Shown: positions 50,961 through 59,860, counted from the stretch's first letter. The stretch: DNA of 64,000 nt from Oscillospiraceae bacterium (GCA_022835495.1 BQOK01000001.1:2170001-2234000), one strand, 5' to 3'. Translations and numbers: made by a program. Notes: generated by a model not told the origin, from the sequence alone.

Positions 50961-51458
50961 ATGGCACCAAAAGCCCGTTACCGGTTGGCGGCCAGGGCCC
51001 AGGCGCTGGTCTGCCGGGTCGTGTTGTTTTTCCTGTTCCGGGCGCTGAAAGCGCTCTCCCGGCTGGACAGCCGGGTAAAAGCCGAGGTGGCCGGCTGGCC
51101 CGAGGGCTGGGTCCTGGGGCTTGTCGTGCCCGGGGGCCCCAGCCTGTATGTAAGCCGCACCGGGCGGGGCCCTGAGCGGCTGAAAGCCTGCCCCGAACCG
51201 GACCTTCTCATCCTTTTCAAAAGCATCCGGGACGCGTTTTACGTGTTTACCGGGCAGATGGGCGTTGCGGGGGCTTACTCGCAGCACCGGTTCTGCCTGC
51301 GGGGCAACGTGGGCGACGCCATGAGCTTTGTGCGCTGTGTGGACCTGGCCGAGGGGTACCTCTTCCCTTCTTTCTGGGCAAAGCGCATTTTAAAAGAGGT
51401 TCCGCAAAAACAGGTGAGCAGCCTGCGGGTCTACGGCGCGGCGCTGCTCGGGCGATAA
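50961..51458 (+). CDS. SCP2-like lipid-binding protein (tentative)
   Basis: A 165-residue protein. After a hydrophobic, basic N-terminal helix (VCRVVLFFLFRALKAL), the rest follows the sterol-carrier-protein-2 pattern: strands around WVLGLVVPGGPSLYVS, then CPEPDLLILFKSIRDAFYVFTGQMG, then HRFCLRGNVGDAMSFVR. SCP2 domains bind fatty acyl chains. No catalytic residues are apparent. It starts the operon, 11 bases before the alcohol dehydrogenase gene, so a carrier role for a long-chain alcohol or aldehyde is plausible. Family call is by fold-like pattern and is uncertain; GAGGTGA lies before the ATG. Confidence 0.55.
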   Translation: MAPKARYRLAARAQALVCRVVLFFLFRALKALSRLDSRVKAEVAGWPEGWVLGLVVPGGPSLYVSRTGRGPERLKACPEPDLLILFKSIRDAFYVFTGQMGVAGAYSQHRFCLRGNVGDAMSFVRCVDLAEGYLFPSFWAKRILKEVPQKQVSSLRVYGAALLGR

Positions 51459-51469
51459 GGAGGGTTTTT

Positions 51470-52654
51470 ATGCCAACCTATTACGAATTCCAGCTGCCCG
51501 GCAAGATCCTTTCCGGCGACGGCGCGCTGGAGCACATCCCCCACGAGCTGGCGGGGCTGGGCAGCCGCCGGCCCCTGCTTTTGAGCGACGAGGGGCTTGT
51601 AAAGGCCGGCGCGGTGGCGCTGGTCAAGGGGGCTGTGGCGCAGGGCGGCGGCGCCTTTGCCGCCGAGTTCTGCCGCATCCCGGCCGATTCCTCCATTCTC
51701 GTGGTGAACGAGATTGCCGCCCTCTACCGCGAAGCAGGCTGCGACGGCCTTGTGGCGGTGGGCGGCGGCAGCGTGATCGACACAGCCAAGGGCGTGCGCA
51801 TGGTGCTGGCGCAGGGCTCCGGCGACCTATTGCAGAACGCCGGCTGCGAGGTGCTGCCCCGCGGCGAGCAGGCCCCCTTTGTCGCGGTTCCCACCACCTC
51901 GGGCACGGGCAGCGAGGCCACCCTGGTGGCGGTGGTCGCAAACCCCGAAGCCCATGTGAAAATGGAGTTCATCAGTTACTATCTGCTGCCCGACGCGGCG
52001 GTCCTGGACCCCCGCATGACCGCCACCCTGCCGCCCCGCATCACCGCCAGCACCGGCATGGACACCCTGTGCCACGCCATCGAGGCTGCCAGCTGCCTGC
52101 AGCGCAACCCCGTGAGCGACGCCTTTGCTGAAAAGGCCATCGGCCTTGTGTCCGCCAACCTGATGCGCGCGGTGGAAAAAGGCGGCGACAAGGCCGCCCG
52201 GCTCGCCATGGCAAACGCCAGCCTGCTGGCCGGCGCGGCGTTTTCCAACAGCATGGTGGGGCTGGTGCACGCCATCGGCCACGCGCTGGGGGGCGTGTGC
52301 CGCCTGGCCCATGGCGACGCCATGAACATCCTGCTGCCCACCGTGATGGAGTATAACCTGGAAAAATGCGAGGCGCGCTACGGTGAGCTTCTGCTGCCCC
52401 TGGCAGGCCCCACCGAATATGCCTCTACCCCCGCCCCGCAGCGGGCCAAAACCGCTATTTGCCGGGTGCGCGCTTTGCAGGCCGCCCTGAACGAGGCCTG
52501 CGGCCTGCCCATGACCCTCTCGGCCACTGGCAGGGTGCGCAGAGAAGACTTTGAGGCGGTGGCACAGCGCGCCCTGAACGACGGCGCCATGATCGTAAAC
52601 CCGCGGCAGGCAGACCTTGAAAACGTGCTGGAACTTTTGGAAAGGGTATGGTGA
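51470..52654 (+). CDS. Iron-containing alcohol dehydrogenase
   Basis: A 394-residue group III alcohol dehydrogenase. The NAD(P)-binding motif is VAVGGGSVIDTAKG (residues about 99-112), followed by VPTTSGTGSEAT and, in the helical half, STGMDTLCHAIEA and VHAIGHALGG...HGDAMNILLP, which supply the Asp and three His metal ligands. It interconverts a primary alcohol and its aldehyde in the cytoplasm. A strong AAGGAGG precedes the ATG. It is sandwiched between a lipid-binding-like protein and an aldehyde dehydrogenase, six bases from the latter, so its aldehyde is likely passed on. Confidence 0.92.
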   Translation: MPTYYEFQLPGKILSGDGALEHIPHELAGLGSRRPLLLSDEGLVKAGAVALVKGAVAQGGGAFAAEFCRIPADSSILVVNEIAALYREAGCDGLVAVGGGSVIDTAKGVRMVLAQGSGDLLQNAGCEVLPRGEQAPFVAVPTTSGTGSEATLVAVVANPEAHVKMEFISYYLLPDAAVLDPRMTATLPPRITASTGMDTLCHAIEAASCLQRNPVSDAFAEKAIGLVSANLMRAVEKGGDKAARLAMANASLLAGAAFSNSMVGLVHAIGHALGGVCRLAHGDAMNILLPTVMEYNLEKCEARYGELLLPLAGPTEYASTPAPQRAKTAICRVRALQAALNEACGLPMTLSATGRVRREDFEAVAQRALNDGAMIVNPRQADLENVLELLERVW

Positions 52655-52660
52655 GCATAC

Positions 52661-54034
52661 ATGGAGATACACGAGATCGTTCAAAAGCAGCGGGAGTATT
52701 TCAGCACCGGCGCCACCCTACCTGTGGAAGTGCGGTGCAGCGCCCTGAAAGCTCTGAAAGCACAGATCCTGGCCGAGGAAAACGAGCTGAAAGCCGCCCT
52801 GAAGCAGGACCTGAACAAAAGCGGCTTCGAGGCGTATATGGCCGAAATCGGCATGGTGCTGGATGAACTGGGCTATGCCATCAAACATTTAAAGGGCTGG
52901 GCCAAGCCCGAGCGGGTGGGCACTCCCCTGGCCCAGTTCCCCAGCCGCAGCTTTATTATAAAGGAGCCCTACGGCACGGCGCTCATCATGGCGCCCTGGA
53001 ACTACCCGTTCCTGCTCAGCATCGACCCGCTCATCGGCGCGGTGGCCGCGGGCAACTGCGTGGTGTTAAAACCCAGCGCCTACGCCCCTGCCACCAGCCA
53101 TGCCATGGCCACCTTGCTGGCAAAGGTGTTCGACCCCGCCTGGGTCACGGTAATCGAGGGCGGCCGCAGGGAGAACGCCTCCCTGCTGGACGAGCGGTTC
53201 GACCGCATCTTCTTCACCGGCGGAATGACGGTGGGCCGCCTGGTCATGGAAAAGGCCAGCGTCCACCTGACCCCCGTTCTGCTGGAATTGGGCGGCAAAA
53301 GCCCCATCATCGTGGACGAGAGCGCCGACATTCCCCTGGCCGCCCGGCGCATTGCCTTCGGCAAGCTGCTGAACGCGGGCCAGACCTGCGTCGCGCCGGA
53401 TTATCTGCTGGTGCAGAACACGGTAAAAGCCGCGCTGGTGGAGGAATTAAAAAAGCAGTTCCGCGCCATGCTGGGCGAGGCGCCCCTGGAAAACCCGGAC
53501 TATGTGCGCATCGTCAACCGCAAGCACTTTGAGCGGCTTCTGGGCCTTTTGGAGGGCGAGACCCTTCTCTGCGGCGGCGGCAGCCGGGCCGACGAGCTGT
53601 CCGGCTGGATCGAGCCCACCCTGGTGGAGGGCAGCGCCGCCTGCAAGCCCATGCAGCAAGAGATCTTCGGCCCGATCCTGCCCGTGATCGGGTTCGACAA
53701 CATCCGCCAGGCCATCGCCTTTGTAAACGAGCGCGAAAAGCCGCTGGCGCTCTATCTCTTCACCCGCGACAAGGCGGTGGAGCAAGCGGTGCTGGGGCGG
53801 TGCAGCTTTGGAGGCGGCTGCGTGAACGACACCATCATCCACCTTGCCACCCACAACATGGGGTTCGGCGGCGTGGGCTCCAGCGGCATGGGCAACTACC
53901 ACGGCAAGCGCAGCTTTATGGCCTTCAGCCACGAAAAAAGCATGGTGAAGAAAGCCTGCTGGCTGGACCTTCCCATGCGCTACATGCCCTACAAAAAGGG
54001 CAACGAAAAGCTGCTGCGGATGTTCCTGAAATAA
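52661..54034 (+). CDS. Aldehyde dehydrogenase, class 3/fatty-aldehyde type
   Basis: A 457-residue NAD(P)-dependent aldehyde dehydrogenase. PWNYPFLLSIDPLIGAVAAGNCVVLKPS is the coenzyme-binding region, LLELGGKSP carries the active-site glutamate, and LNAGQTCVAPDY the catalytic cysteine. The short length and the hydrophobic end WLDLPMRYMPYKKGNEKLLRMF match class 3 fatty aldehyde dehydrogenases. It oxidises medium- or long-chain aldehydes to fatty acids. It is the third gene of the operon and is followed by a terminator. Confidence 0.92.
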   Translation: MEIHEIVQKQREYFSTGATLPVEVRCSALKALKAQILAEENELKAALKQDLNKSGFEAYMAEIGMVLDELGYAIKHLKGWAKPERVGTPLAQFPSRSFIIKEPYGTALIMAPWNYPFLLSIDPLIGAVAAGNCVVLKPSAYAPATSHAMATLLAKVFDPAWVTVIEGGRRENASLLDERFDRIFFTGGMTVGRLVMEKASVHLTPVLLELGGKSPIIVDESADIPLAARRIAFGKLLNAGQTCVAPDYLLVQNTVKAALVEELKKQFRAMLGEAPLENPDYVRIVNRKHFERLLGLLEGETLLCGGGSRADELSGWIEPTLVEGSAACKPMQQEIFGPILPVIGFDNIRQAIAFVNEREKPLALYLFTRDKAVEQAVLGRCSFGGGCVNDTIIHLATHNMGFGGVGSSGMGNYHGKRSFMAFSHEKSMVKKACWLDLPMRYMPYKKGNEKLLRMFLK

Positions 54035-54049
54035 TGGTTTCCCCTTTTG

Positions 54050-54089
54050 AACCGGCCTGCGCCAAGCCAAGGTGCAGGCTGGTTTTTTA
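54050..54089 (+). terminator. Terminator of the aldehyde operon
   Basis: AACCGGCCTGC (54050-54060) and GCAGGCTGGTT pair with one mismatch, followed by six T in total. Confidence 0.8.
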
Positions 54090-54125
54090 TGTACAAAAAA
54101 TATTCTAAAAAATCAGGTCTGCCTA

Positions 54126-54175
54126 TTGACAACTGTGTATACCGTGTATATGCTGTATATATCAGATATGTACAG
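54126..54175 (+). promoter_or_regulatory. Promoter/operator of the GntR-ABC operon
   Basis: Perfect TTGACA (54126-54131) with TATGCT 17 bases on (54149-54154). Overlapping it are three tandem (T)GTATA-type repeats (GTGTATA, GTGTATA, GTATATA) and then ATATGTACAG, a plausible binding array for the GntR-type protein it drives. Confidence 0.6.
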
Positions 54176-54208
54176 TCTGATGAAATCCAACAAAGCGAGG
54201 AACACCTG

Positions 54209-54583
54209 ATGGAGATCTACATCAGCAATTCCAGTCCCAAACCCATCTACGAGCAAATCACCGACCAGATAAAAGCCGCGATTATTTCCGGGGCCCTGCG
54301 CGAGGGTGATCCCCTGCCCAGCATCCGCTTTCTGGCAAAGGAGCTGCGCATCAGCGTCATCACCACCAAGCGGGCCTATGAGGATCTGGAACAGGCGGGC
54401 TTCATCAACACTGTGCCCGGCAAGGGGTGCTTTGTGGCGCCTCAAAACCCGGCCCTGCATCACGAGGAAGCCCTCAAGGCCGTGGAAGCCCACCTGCAAA
54501 AGGCGGTGGAAGCGGCAGAGCTTGGCTGTGTGAGCCGGGGCGAGGTATTTGAAACACTCACTTTACTCTATGAGGGAGACTGA
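54209..54583 (+). CDS. GntR-family regulator, YtrA subfamily
   Basis: A 124-residue regulator with a winged helix (PIYEQITDQIKAAIISGALREGDPLPSIRFLAKEL, then ITTKRAYEDLEQAGFI and GKGCFV) and a short helical C-terminus without an effector domain, the YtrA type. Such proteins repress adjacent ABC transporter operons and respond to envelope stress or small ligands. The start at 54209 has GCGAGGA upstream; the open frame extends further but through the promoter. The ATPase gene follows after five bases. Confidence 0.9.
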   Translation: MEIYISNSSPKPIYEQITDQIKAAIISGALREGDPLPSIRFLAKELRISVITTKRAYEDLEQAGFINTVPGKGCFVAPQNPALHHEEALKAVEAHLQKAVEAAELGCVSRGEVFETLTLLYEGD

Positions 54584-54588
54584 CGACC

Positions 54589-55443
54589 ATGGAATATGCC
54601 ATTCAGGTGCACGGGCTGTGCAAAAATTATAAGGATTTCAGTCTGCAAAACGTAACGCTGAACGTGCCCACCGGCTCGATTGTGGGCTTTGTGGGCGAAA
54701 ACGGCGCGGGCAAAACCACCACCCTGAAAGCCATCCTGGGCGCCATCCGCATCGACGGGGGCGCGGTGGAGGTGCTGGGCGGCAGCGCGCAGGACAAAGC
54801 GGTGCGCGCCCAGATCGGCATCGTGTTCGAGGACGCGTTTTTCTACGAGACCATGACCCCCCTGCAGGTGGGCAAAAGCCTTGCCGGCATACAGCCCGCC
54901 TTTGACAGGCAGCACTATGCCGAACTGCTGGCCCGCTTTGATCTGCCCGGCAAAAAGGTCATCAAAGATATGAGCCGCGGCATGCGCATGAAGCTGCGGC
55001 TGGCCGCCGCGCTGGCCCATCGGCCCCGCCTGCTCCTTCTGGACGAAGCCACCAGCGGCCTTGACCCGGTCATGCGGGGCGAAATTTTGGATATGCTGCG
55101 GGATTATATCCAGGACGAAGCCCACAGCGTGCTCATCAGCAGCCACATCACCAGCGATCTGGAAAAAATCGCCGACTCCATCGTGTACATCCAGCGCGGC
55201 AAGGTGCTGTTCCAGATGGACAAGGACCGCCTGCTGGAGGAATACGGCGTGGTACGCTGCAGCGCCGACGAGCTTTCCCGCCTGCCCGCCGGGCTTGTGG
55301 TCGCAAAGCGCAAGGGCGCTTTTGCCATGGAAGCTCTGGTAAAAGACCGGGCCGAGGCAAATCTTTGGCTGCGCGGCGCGGTGGTGGATAAGGCCAGCGT
55401 GGAGGACATCATGCAATTTTACGCGGGGAGGGAAACCAAATGA
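54589..55443 (+). CDS. ABC transporter ATP-binding protein
   Basis: A 284-residue ATPase: Walker A GENGAGKTTT (residues about 36-45), Q-loop region GIVFEDAFFYETMT, Walker B LLLLDEATSGLDP and H-loop ISSHITSD. The signature reads MSRGMRMKLRLA, a known variant of LSGGQ in YtrB-like ATPases. The C-terminal 70 residues are a family-typical extra domain. It overlaps the permease start by four bases (ATGA). Likely energises an exporter or bacteriocin-resistance-type pump. Confidence 0.93.
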   Translation: MEYAIQVHGLCKNYKDFSLQNVTLNVPTGSIVGFVGENGAGKTTTLKAILGAIRIDGGAVEVLGGSAQDKAVRAQIGIVFEDAFFYETMTPLQVGKSLAGIQPAFDRQHYAELLARFDLPGKKVIKDMSRGMRMKLRLAAALAHRPRLLLLDEATSGLDPVMRGEILDMLRDYIQDEAHSVLISSHITSDLEKIADSIVYIQRGKVLFQMDKDRLLEEYGVVRCSADELSRLPAGLVVAKRKGAFAMEALVKDRAEANLWLRGAVVDKASVEDIMQFYAGRETK

Positions 55444-56087
55444 AAGGCCTGCTTTTAAAGGATCTCTACATTCTCAAACACGCTTATTTCAAAAATCTCA
55501 CACTGGTGCTGGTGATCTACACCGCGCTGGGTCTTGCAATGAAGCTGAGCTTTTTCTTTAATATCATGGGCTGGATGTTCGGCTTCTACGTGGTGGGCCT
55601 TTTAAGCCTGGACAAGGCCAGCAACTGGGATTTTTACGCCTCCGCCCTGCCCCTGAGCAAGCCGCAACTGGTGGGTGAAAAATTCATCCTTCTGCTGCTG
55701 TGCGCTCTGGCCGGTTTTGCCTACGGCATGGTGATGTCCCCTTTGATCCAGTGGCGGATGGGCACCCCCATCACCGAAAGCCTGCTCGTAGCGCTGATCG
55801 TCACCCTGGTGGTGCTGCTGTATTTTGGGATCATGATGCCCTTCGTCTATAAATTCGGGGTGGAAAAAGGCCGCACCGGCATGCTGCTGGCCATTGCAGC
55901 CTTTGGCGGCATCATTATGTTTCTGGGCAGTACCGGGCGCCTTTCCGACGAAACGCCGATTGCCGCCTTCTCCTGGATGGACGAAAATCCCCTGCCCACC
56001 ATCGCCCTGCTGAGCGCGGCTGCGATCGTTGTGTATGCGGTGTGCTGGATCGTCAGCGTTGCCATCTACAACAAGAAGGAGTTCTGA
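55440..56087 (+). CDS. ABC-2 type permease
   Basis: A 215-residue membrane protein with six hydrophobic segments and the loop DKASNWDFYASALPLSKPQLVGEKF, which matches ABC-2 permeases of the YhcI/ABC2_membrane_4 kind. It pairs with the preceding ATPase. Its stop codon overlaps the next start by one base (TGATG). Substrate unknown. Confidence 0.9.
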   Translation: MKGLLLKDLYILKHAYFKNLTLVLVIYTALGLAMKLSFFFNIMGWMFGFYVVGLLSLDKASNWDFYASALPLSKPQLVGEKFILLLLCALAGFAYGMVMSPLIQWRMGTPITESLLVALIVTLVVLLYFGIMMPFVYKFGVEKGRTGMLLAIAAFGGIIMFLGSTGRLSDETPIAAFSWMDENPLPTIALLSAAAIVVYAVCWIVSVAIYNKKEF

Positions 56088-56308
56088 TGAAAAATACCGG
56101 CGTATGCCCCAAATGCGGGGCCAAACAGGTCGTGCGGGTGCCAGACAATGCCATGCGCTATTCCAGCGGCAACAACATCTATACCTCCACCGTGACCCTG
56201 GCCGGAAAAATCCCGGTCATCCGGTACGTGTGCTGCGCCTGCGGCTATGTGGAGAACTGGGTCGAGCAGGCCGGGCAGCTGGCCGCGATCCGGCGGCATT
56301 TTGGCTGA
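56087..56308 (+). CDS. Small zinc-ribbon protein
   Basis: A 73-residue protein with two cysteine pairs, GVCPKCGAK near the start and YVCCACGYVENW in the second half, spaced like a zinc ribbon. The segment between is polar with TSTVTLAGKIPVIR. It is last in the GntR-ABC operon and translationally coupled to the permease, so it probably has a role connected to that transporter, but none is known. Confidence 0.75.
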   Translation: MKNTGVCPKCGAKQVVRVPDNAMRYSSGNNIYTSTVTLAGKIPVIRYVCCACGYVENWVEQAGQLAAIRRHFG

Positions 56309-56338
56309 TGCTTCCCTCTTTTCCTGGCCGGTCCACAA

Positions 56339-56387
56339 AAAGCGCCCCCGCAAAGAGCGTTCGGCTCTTTGCGGGGGCGCCTTTCAT
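56339..56387. terminator. Bidirectional terminator, GntR-ABC operon/htpG
   Basis: GCGCCCCCGCAAAGAGC and GCTCTTTGCGGGGGCGC form a 17-bp stem, flanked by AAAAA on the left (serving htpG) and CTTTC on the right. Confidence 0.88.
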
Positions 56388-56419
56388 TTTTGTGTTCCAT
56401 CCCGTTCGGGCGGCCGCGC

Positions 56420-58342
56420 TTACTTCATCAGCTCGCACACGGCCTGGGCGTAAGCCACCGGGTCCTCAATGGGCAGCCCCTCGATCAGCAGCGCCTGGTT
56501 GTACAGGATATCGGCATATCTGCCCAGGGTCTCCTTATCGCCCGCCTCCTGCAATGCTTTCAGCTTGGCGAATACCGGGTGCTCGCCGTTCAATTCCAGC
56601 ACCTTCTGGCTCTTGGGCGCCATCTCCCCCTCGGCGCCGGGCATGCTGCCCAGCACCTTCTCCATTTCCAGCGACAGCGGCCCCTCGCTGGAAATGCACA
56701 CCGGGTGGCTCTTGAGCCGGGTCGAAATGCGCACATCGGTCACCTTGTCGCCCAGGGCCTCCTTCATGGCGTCAAACAGGGGTTTGCTGGCCTCGCTGGC
56801 CTCCTGGGCCGCCTTCTTTTCTTCCTCGGTCTCCAGGCCCAGCTCGCCGCCGGAGATGTTCTTAAATTCCTTTTCCTTGTCCTTATCGCCGTAATGGCGC
56901 AGCACCTGCAGGCAGAATTCGTCCACGTCCTCGGTGAGCAGCAGCAGGTCAAAGCCCTTTTCCAGCACCAGTTCCGCGGCGGGCAGCTTTGCCAGCCGGT
57001 CGGCCGATTCGCCCGCGGCATAATAGATGTATTTCTGCTCCCCGGGCATCTTCTCCAGGTATTCGGCCAGGGTGATGAGCTTTTTCTCCTTGGCGCTGTA
57101 GAACAGCAGCAGGTCCTTCAGCAGCTCGGCGTTCATGCCGTAATCCGCGTAGCAGCCGAACTTGAGCTGGCGGCCGAAGTTTTTGAAGAACTCGTCGTAC
57201 TTTTCCCGCTCATTGTTCTTCATGGCGTTCAGCTCGTTCTTGATCTTCTTCTCCAGGCTGCCCCGGATCAGCTTAAGCTGCCCATCCTGCTGCAGCATCT
57301 CGCGGCTGATGTTCAGGCTCAGGTCCTGGCTGTCCACCACGCCTTTTACAAAGCTGAAATAATCGGGCAGCAGGTCGGCGCATTTTTCCATGATCAGCAC
57401 GCCGGAGGCATACAGCTGCAACCCCTTTTCATACTCGCGGGTGTAATAATTGTAAGGCGCGCGGCCGGGCACAAAAAGCAGCGCGTTGTAGGTGGCGGTA
57501 CCCTCGGTGCGGCTCACGATCACCCGGGCGGGGTCGGTGTAATCGTAAAATTTATCCTTGTAAAACTGGTTGTACTCCTCGTCCGCAACGTCCTTTTTTG
57601 CCCGCTTCCACAGCGGCACCATGCTGTTCAGGGTTTCCAGCTCGGTGTAGCTCTCGTACTCCGGCTCGTAATCCTCGCCTGCGTCCGCCGGCTTTTCCTT
57701 CTGGCGGCTCTTTTCACGGTACATCTCAATCGGGTAGCGCACATAGTCGGAATACTTTTTCACGATGCGCACCAGGTTGTACTCATCCAAAAATTCGTCG
57801 TAATTCTCTTTTTCGGTGCTCTCTTTTACCACCAGGATGATCTGGGTACCGGGCTCGTCCTTTTCTGTCTGGGTGATGGTGTAGCCCTCGGCGCCCTTGC
57901 TCTCCCACTTCCAGGCCTCCTCGCTGCCAAATGCCCGGCTGATCACGGTCACGCGGCTGGCCACCATAAAGGCGGAATAAAAGCCCACGCCGAACTGGCC
58001 GATGATGTCAATGTCCTCGGCCTTGTTTTCGGCCTTGAAATCAAAGCTGCCGCTGCGGGCAATGGTCCCCAGGTTCTTTTCCAGCTCTTCCTTGGTCATG
58101 CCGATGCCGTTGTCGGTAAGGGTGATGGTCCGGCTGTCCTTGTCCAGCGCCAAAAAGATCTTGTAGTCCTCTTTTTTGGTGGTAACGGAATGGTCGGTCA
58201 GGCTTTTGAAATACAGCTTATCAATGGCGTCGCTGGCGTTGCTGATGAGCTCGCGCAAAAAAATCTCCTTGTTGGAATAAATGCTGTTGATCATCAGGTC
58301 CAGCAGCTTTTTGCTCTCGGCCTTAAACTGTTTCACTGCCAT
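56420..58342 (-). CDS. htpG: Chaperone protein HtpG (Hsp90)
   Basis: A 640-residue Hsp90. The GHKL ATPase has ELISNASDAIDKL, DNGIGMTKEEL, and GQFGVGFYSAFMV; the middle domain has VKGVVDSQDLSLNISREMLQ; the C-terminal dimerisation region ends the protein. Length is standard. Its control region carries a perfect CIRCE element between promoter and start codon, so it is under HrcA repression and induced by heat or misfolded protein. Confidence 0.97.
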   Translation of the reverse strand: MAVKQFKAESKKLLDLMINSIYSNKEIFLRELISNASDAIDKLYFKSLTDHSVTTKKEDYKIFLALDKDSRTITLTDNGIGMTKEELEKNLGTIARSGSFDFKAENKAEDIDIIGQFGVGFYSAFMVASRVTVISRAFGSEEAWKWESKGAEGYTITQTEKDEPGTQIILVVKESTEKENYDEFLDEYNLVRIVKKYSDYVRYPIEMYREKSRQKEKPADAGEDYEPEYESYTELETLNSMVPLWKRAKKDVADEEYNQFYKDKFYDYTDPARVIVSRTEGTATYNALLFVPGRAPYNYYTREYEKGLQLYASGVLIMEKCADLLPDYFSFVKGVVDSQDLSLNISREMLQQDGQLKLIRGSLEKKIKNELNAMKNNEREKYDEFFKNFGRQLKFGCYADYGMNAELLKDLLLFYSAKEKKLITLAEYLEKMPGEQKYIYYAAGESADRLAKLPAAELVLEKGFDLLLLTEDVDEFCLQVLRHYGDKDKEKEFKNISGGELGLETEEEKKAAQEASEASKPLFDAMKEALGDKVTDVRISTRLKSHPVCISSEGPLSLEMEKVLGSMPGAEGEMAPKSQKVLELNGEHPVFAKLKALQEAGDKETLGRYADILYNQALLIEGLPIEDPVAYAQAVCELMK

Positions 58343-58388
58343 GTTTGAACGCTCCCCTTTTTTATTTAAAATATATTTAAGATGAAAA

Positions 58389-58415
58389 TTAGCACTCTAA
58401 ACTTTAGAGTGCTAA
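58389..58415. promoter_or_regulatory. CIRCE element (HrcA operator)
   Basis: TTAGCACTC-N9-GAGTGCTAA, a perfect match to CIRCE. It begins 46 bases before the htpG start and directly follows the -10, overlapping the expected transcript start. Confidence 0.97.
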
Positions 58416-58418
58416 TTA

Positions 58419-58447
58419 AATATATACTATTTTCGCGGGAAATGCAA
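58419..58447 (-). promoter_or_regulatory. htpG promoter
   Basis: TTGCAT (58442-58447) and TATATT (58419-58424) on the minus strand, spaced by 17. Confidence 0.85.
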
Positions 58448-58470
58448 GTGTCTTTACAAAAAGTTCAAAA

Positions 58471-59826
58471 TTAAGCCGCCCGGCGCTTCAGCCGCCGCAT
58501 GGTCCGCCACAGCAAAACTGCCGCCAGCAGCGCCGAAAGCGCCCCGCCGAACAGGCCTGTGAGCCATACGCCGTCCAGCCCCAGCGCCGCGGGCAGCACC
58601 GCCAGCCCGATCAGCGGGAACAACAGGGTGGCGCAGGTGGACTGCACCAGCGAAAACAGCGGCCGGTCCAGCGCGGTAAAAAAGCTGCTGGACACAATGG
58701 CGCACCAGCTCACCAGGTAAGACAGCGCAAACAGCCGCATCGCCCGCAGGCTCATGGTCAGCAGCGCAGCGTCTCCGGGGGGCGAAAACAGGGTGATCAA
58801 GCCCCTGCCGCCGGCCAGCATCCACACCATCATGGCAAAGCTGATCACAAAGCCGGCCAGCTGTACCCTGCGTTCCAGGGCCAGCACCCGCCCCGGCTGC
58901 TTTGCCCCATAATTGTAGCTCAGGGCAGGCTGCAGCGCATCCCCCATGCCAAACAGCACCGATTTTACCACGCTGTCCACATACATCACAATGCTGAATG
59001 CGGCCACCGCCCGGTACCCCTCAATTCGCATCAGCACCGCGTTGAACAGCACCATGCACACCGAGCTGGAAATATTGCTGAAAAACTCCGAGCTTCCGTT
59101 TGCCATGATATTTGCCATAACCCGCGCCGGCACCCCACCCCGCACAAACCGCAGCGGCAGTTTTTTGGCAAAAAAGGGCCAAAAGCAGATCACCGAACCG
59201 GCCGCCAGGCAAATGCAGGAGGCCAGGGCCGCCGCGCCGATGCCGCCGCCCAGCCCCACGATCAGCAGCGCGTCCAGCGCAATGTTCGCCAGGCTGATGA
59301 TCACGTTCATAAACATGCTGTATTTTACCCTGCCGCAGATGCGCAGGTAATTATCCACCGCAAAAAAGCACATGATCAGGGGGGCAAACATCGCATACAC
59401 CCGCATATACTCCACCGCCATAGCCGCCACCTGCCCCTCGGCCCCCAGCAGGCCTACCAGCCCCGGCGCCAAAAAGAAGCCGCCCAGCCCCATGACCACC
59501 GAGAGCGCCAAAATGGTCTTGCAGGCAAAGCTGAACACCCGGCTGGCGCCCTCGCCGTTGCCCTGCCCCAGGCGGATGGCGATCTGTACCGAGGAGCCCA
59601 CCGCGATCATGTCCGACAACGCAAAGCTCACCATAATCAGGGGCATAACCAGGTTCACCGCCGCCAGCGCCTCCGAGCCGATGAACCGGCCCACAAACAC
59701 GCCGTCCGCAATGGTGTACAGCGAAGTCACACCCATGCTCACCATGCTGGGCAGCGCACACTTGAAAAACAGTTTTGTAGGGGAAAGCATGCCGAACATG
59801 CGGTCATGCTGCTGTGGGGCTTCCAT
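58471..59826 (-). CDS. MATE-family multidrug exporter
   Basis: A 451-residue protein with about twelve membrane segments in two homologous halves, both showing the MATE pattern (ALPSMVSMGVTSLYTIADGVFVGRFIG; SNISSSVCMVLFNAVLMR). Such pumps expel cationic drugs or dyes in exchange for sodium or protons. It is transcribed from a MerR-type promoter shared with the divergent regulator gene, so expression should rise when the regulator binds a substrate drug. Confidence 0.94.
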   Translation of the reverse strand: MEAPQQHDRMFGMLSPTKLFFKCALPSMVSMGVTSLYTIADGVFVGRFIGSEALAAVNLVMPLIMVSFALSDMIAVGSSVQIAIRLGQGNGEGASRVFSFACKTILALSVVMGLGGFFLAPGLVGLLGAEGQVAAMAVEYMRVYAMFAPLIMCFFAVDNYLRICGRVKYSMFMNVIISLANIALDALLIVGLGGGIGAAALASCICLAAGSVICFWPFFAKKLPLRFVRGGVPARVMANIMANGSSEFFSNISSSVCMVLFNAVLMRIEGYRAVAAFSIVMYVDSVVKSVLFGMGDALQPALSYNYGAKQPGRVLALERRVQLAGFVISFAMMVWMLAGGRGLITLFSPPGDAALLTMSLRAMRLFALSYLVSWCAIVSSSFFTALDRPLFSLVQSTCATLLFPLIGLAVLPAALGLDGVWLTGLFGGALSALLAAVLLWRTMRRLKRRAA

Positions 59827-59860
59827 CGTTATCTCCTCCAGTTGATTGATTGCACTGGGT

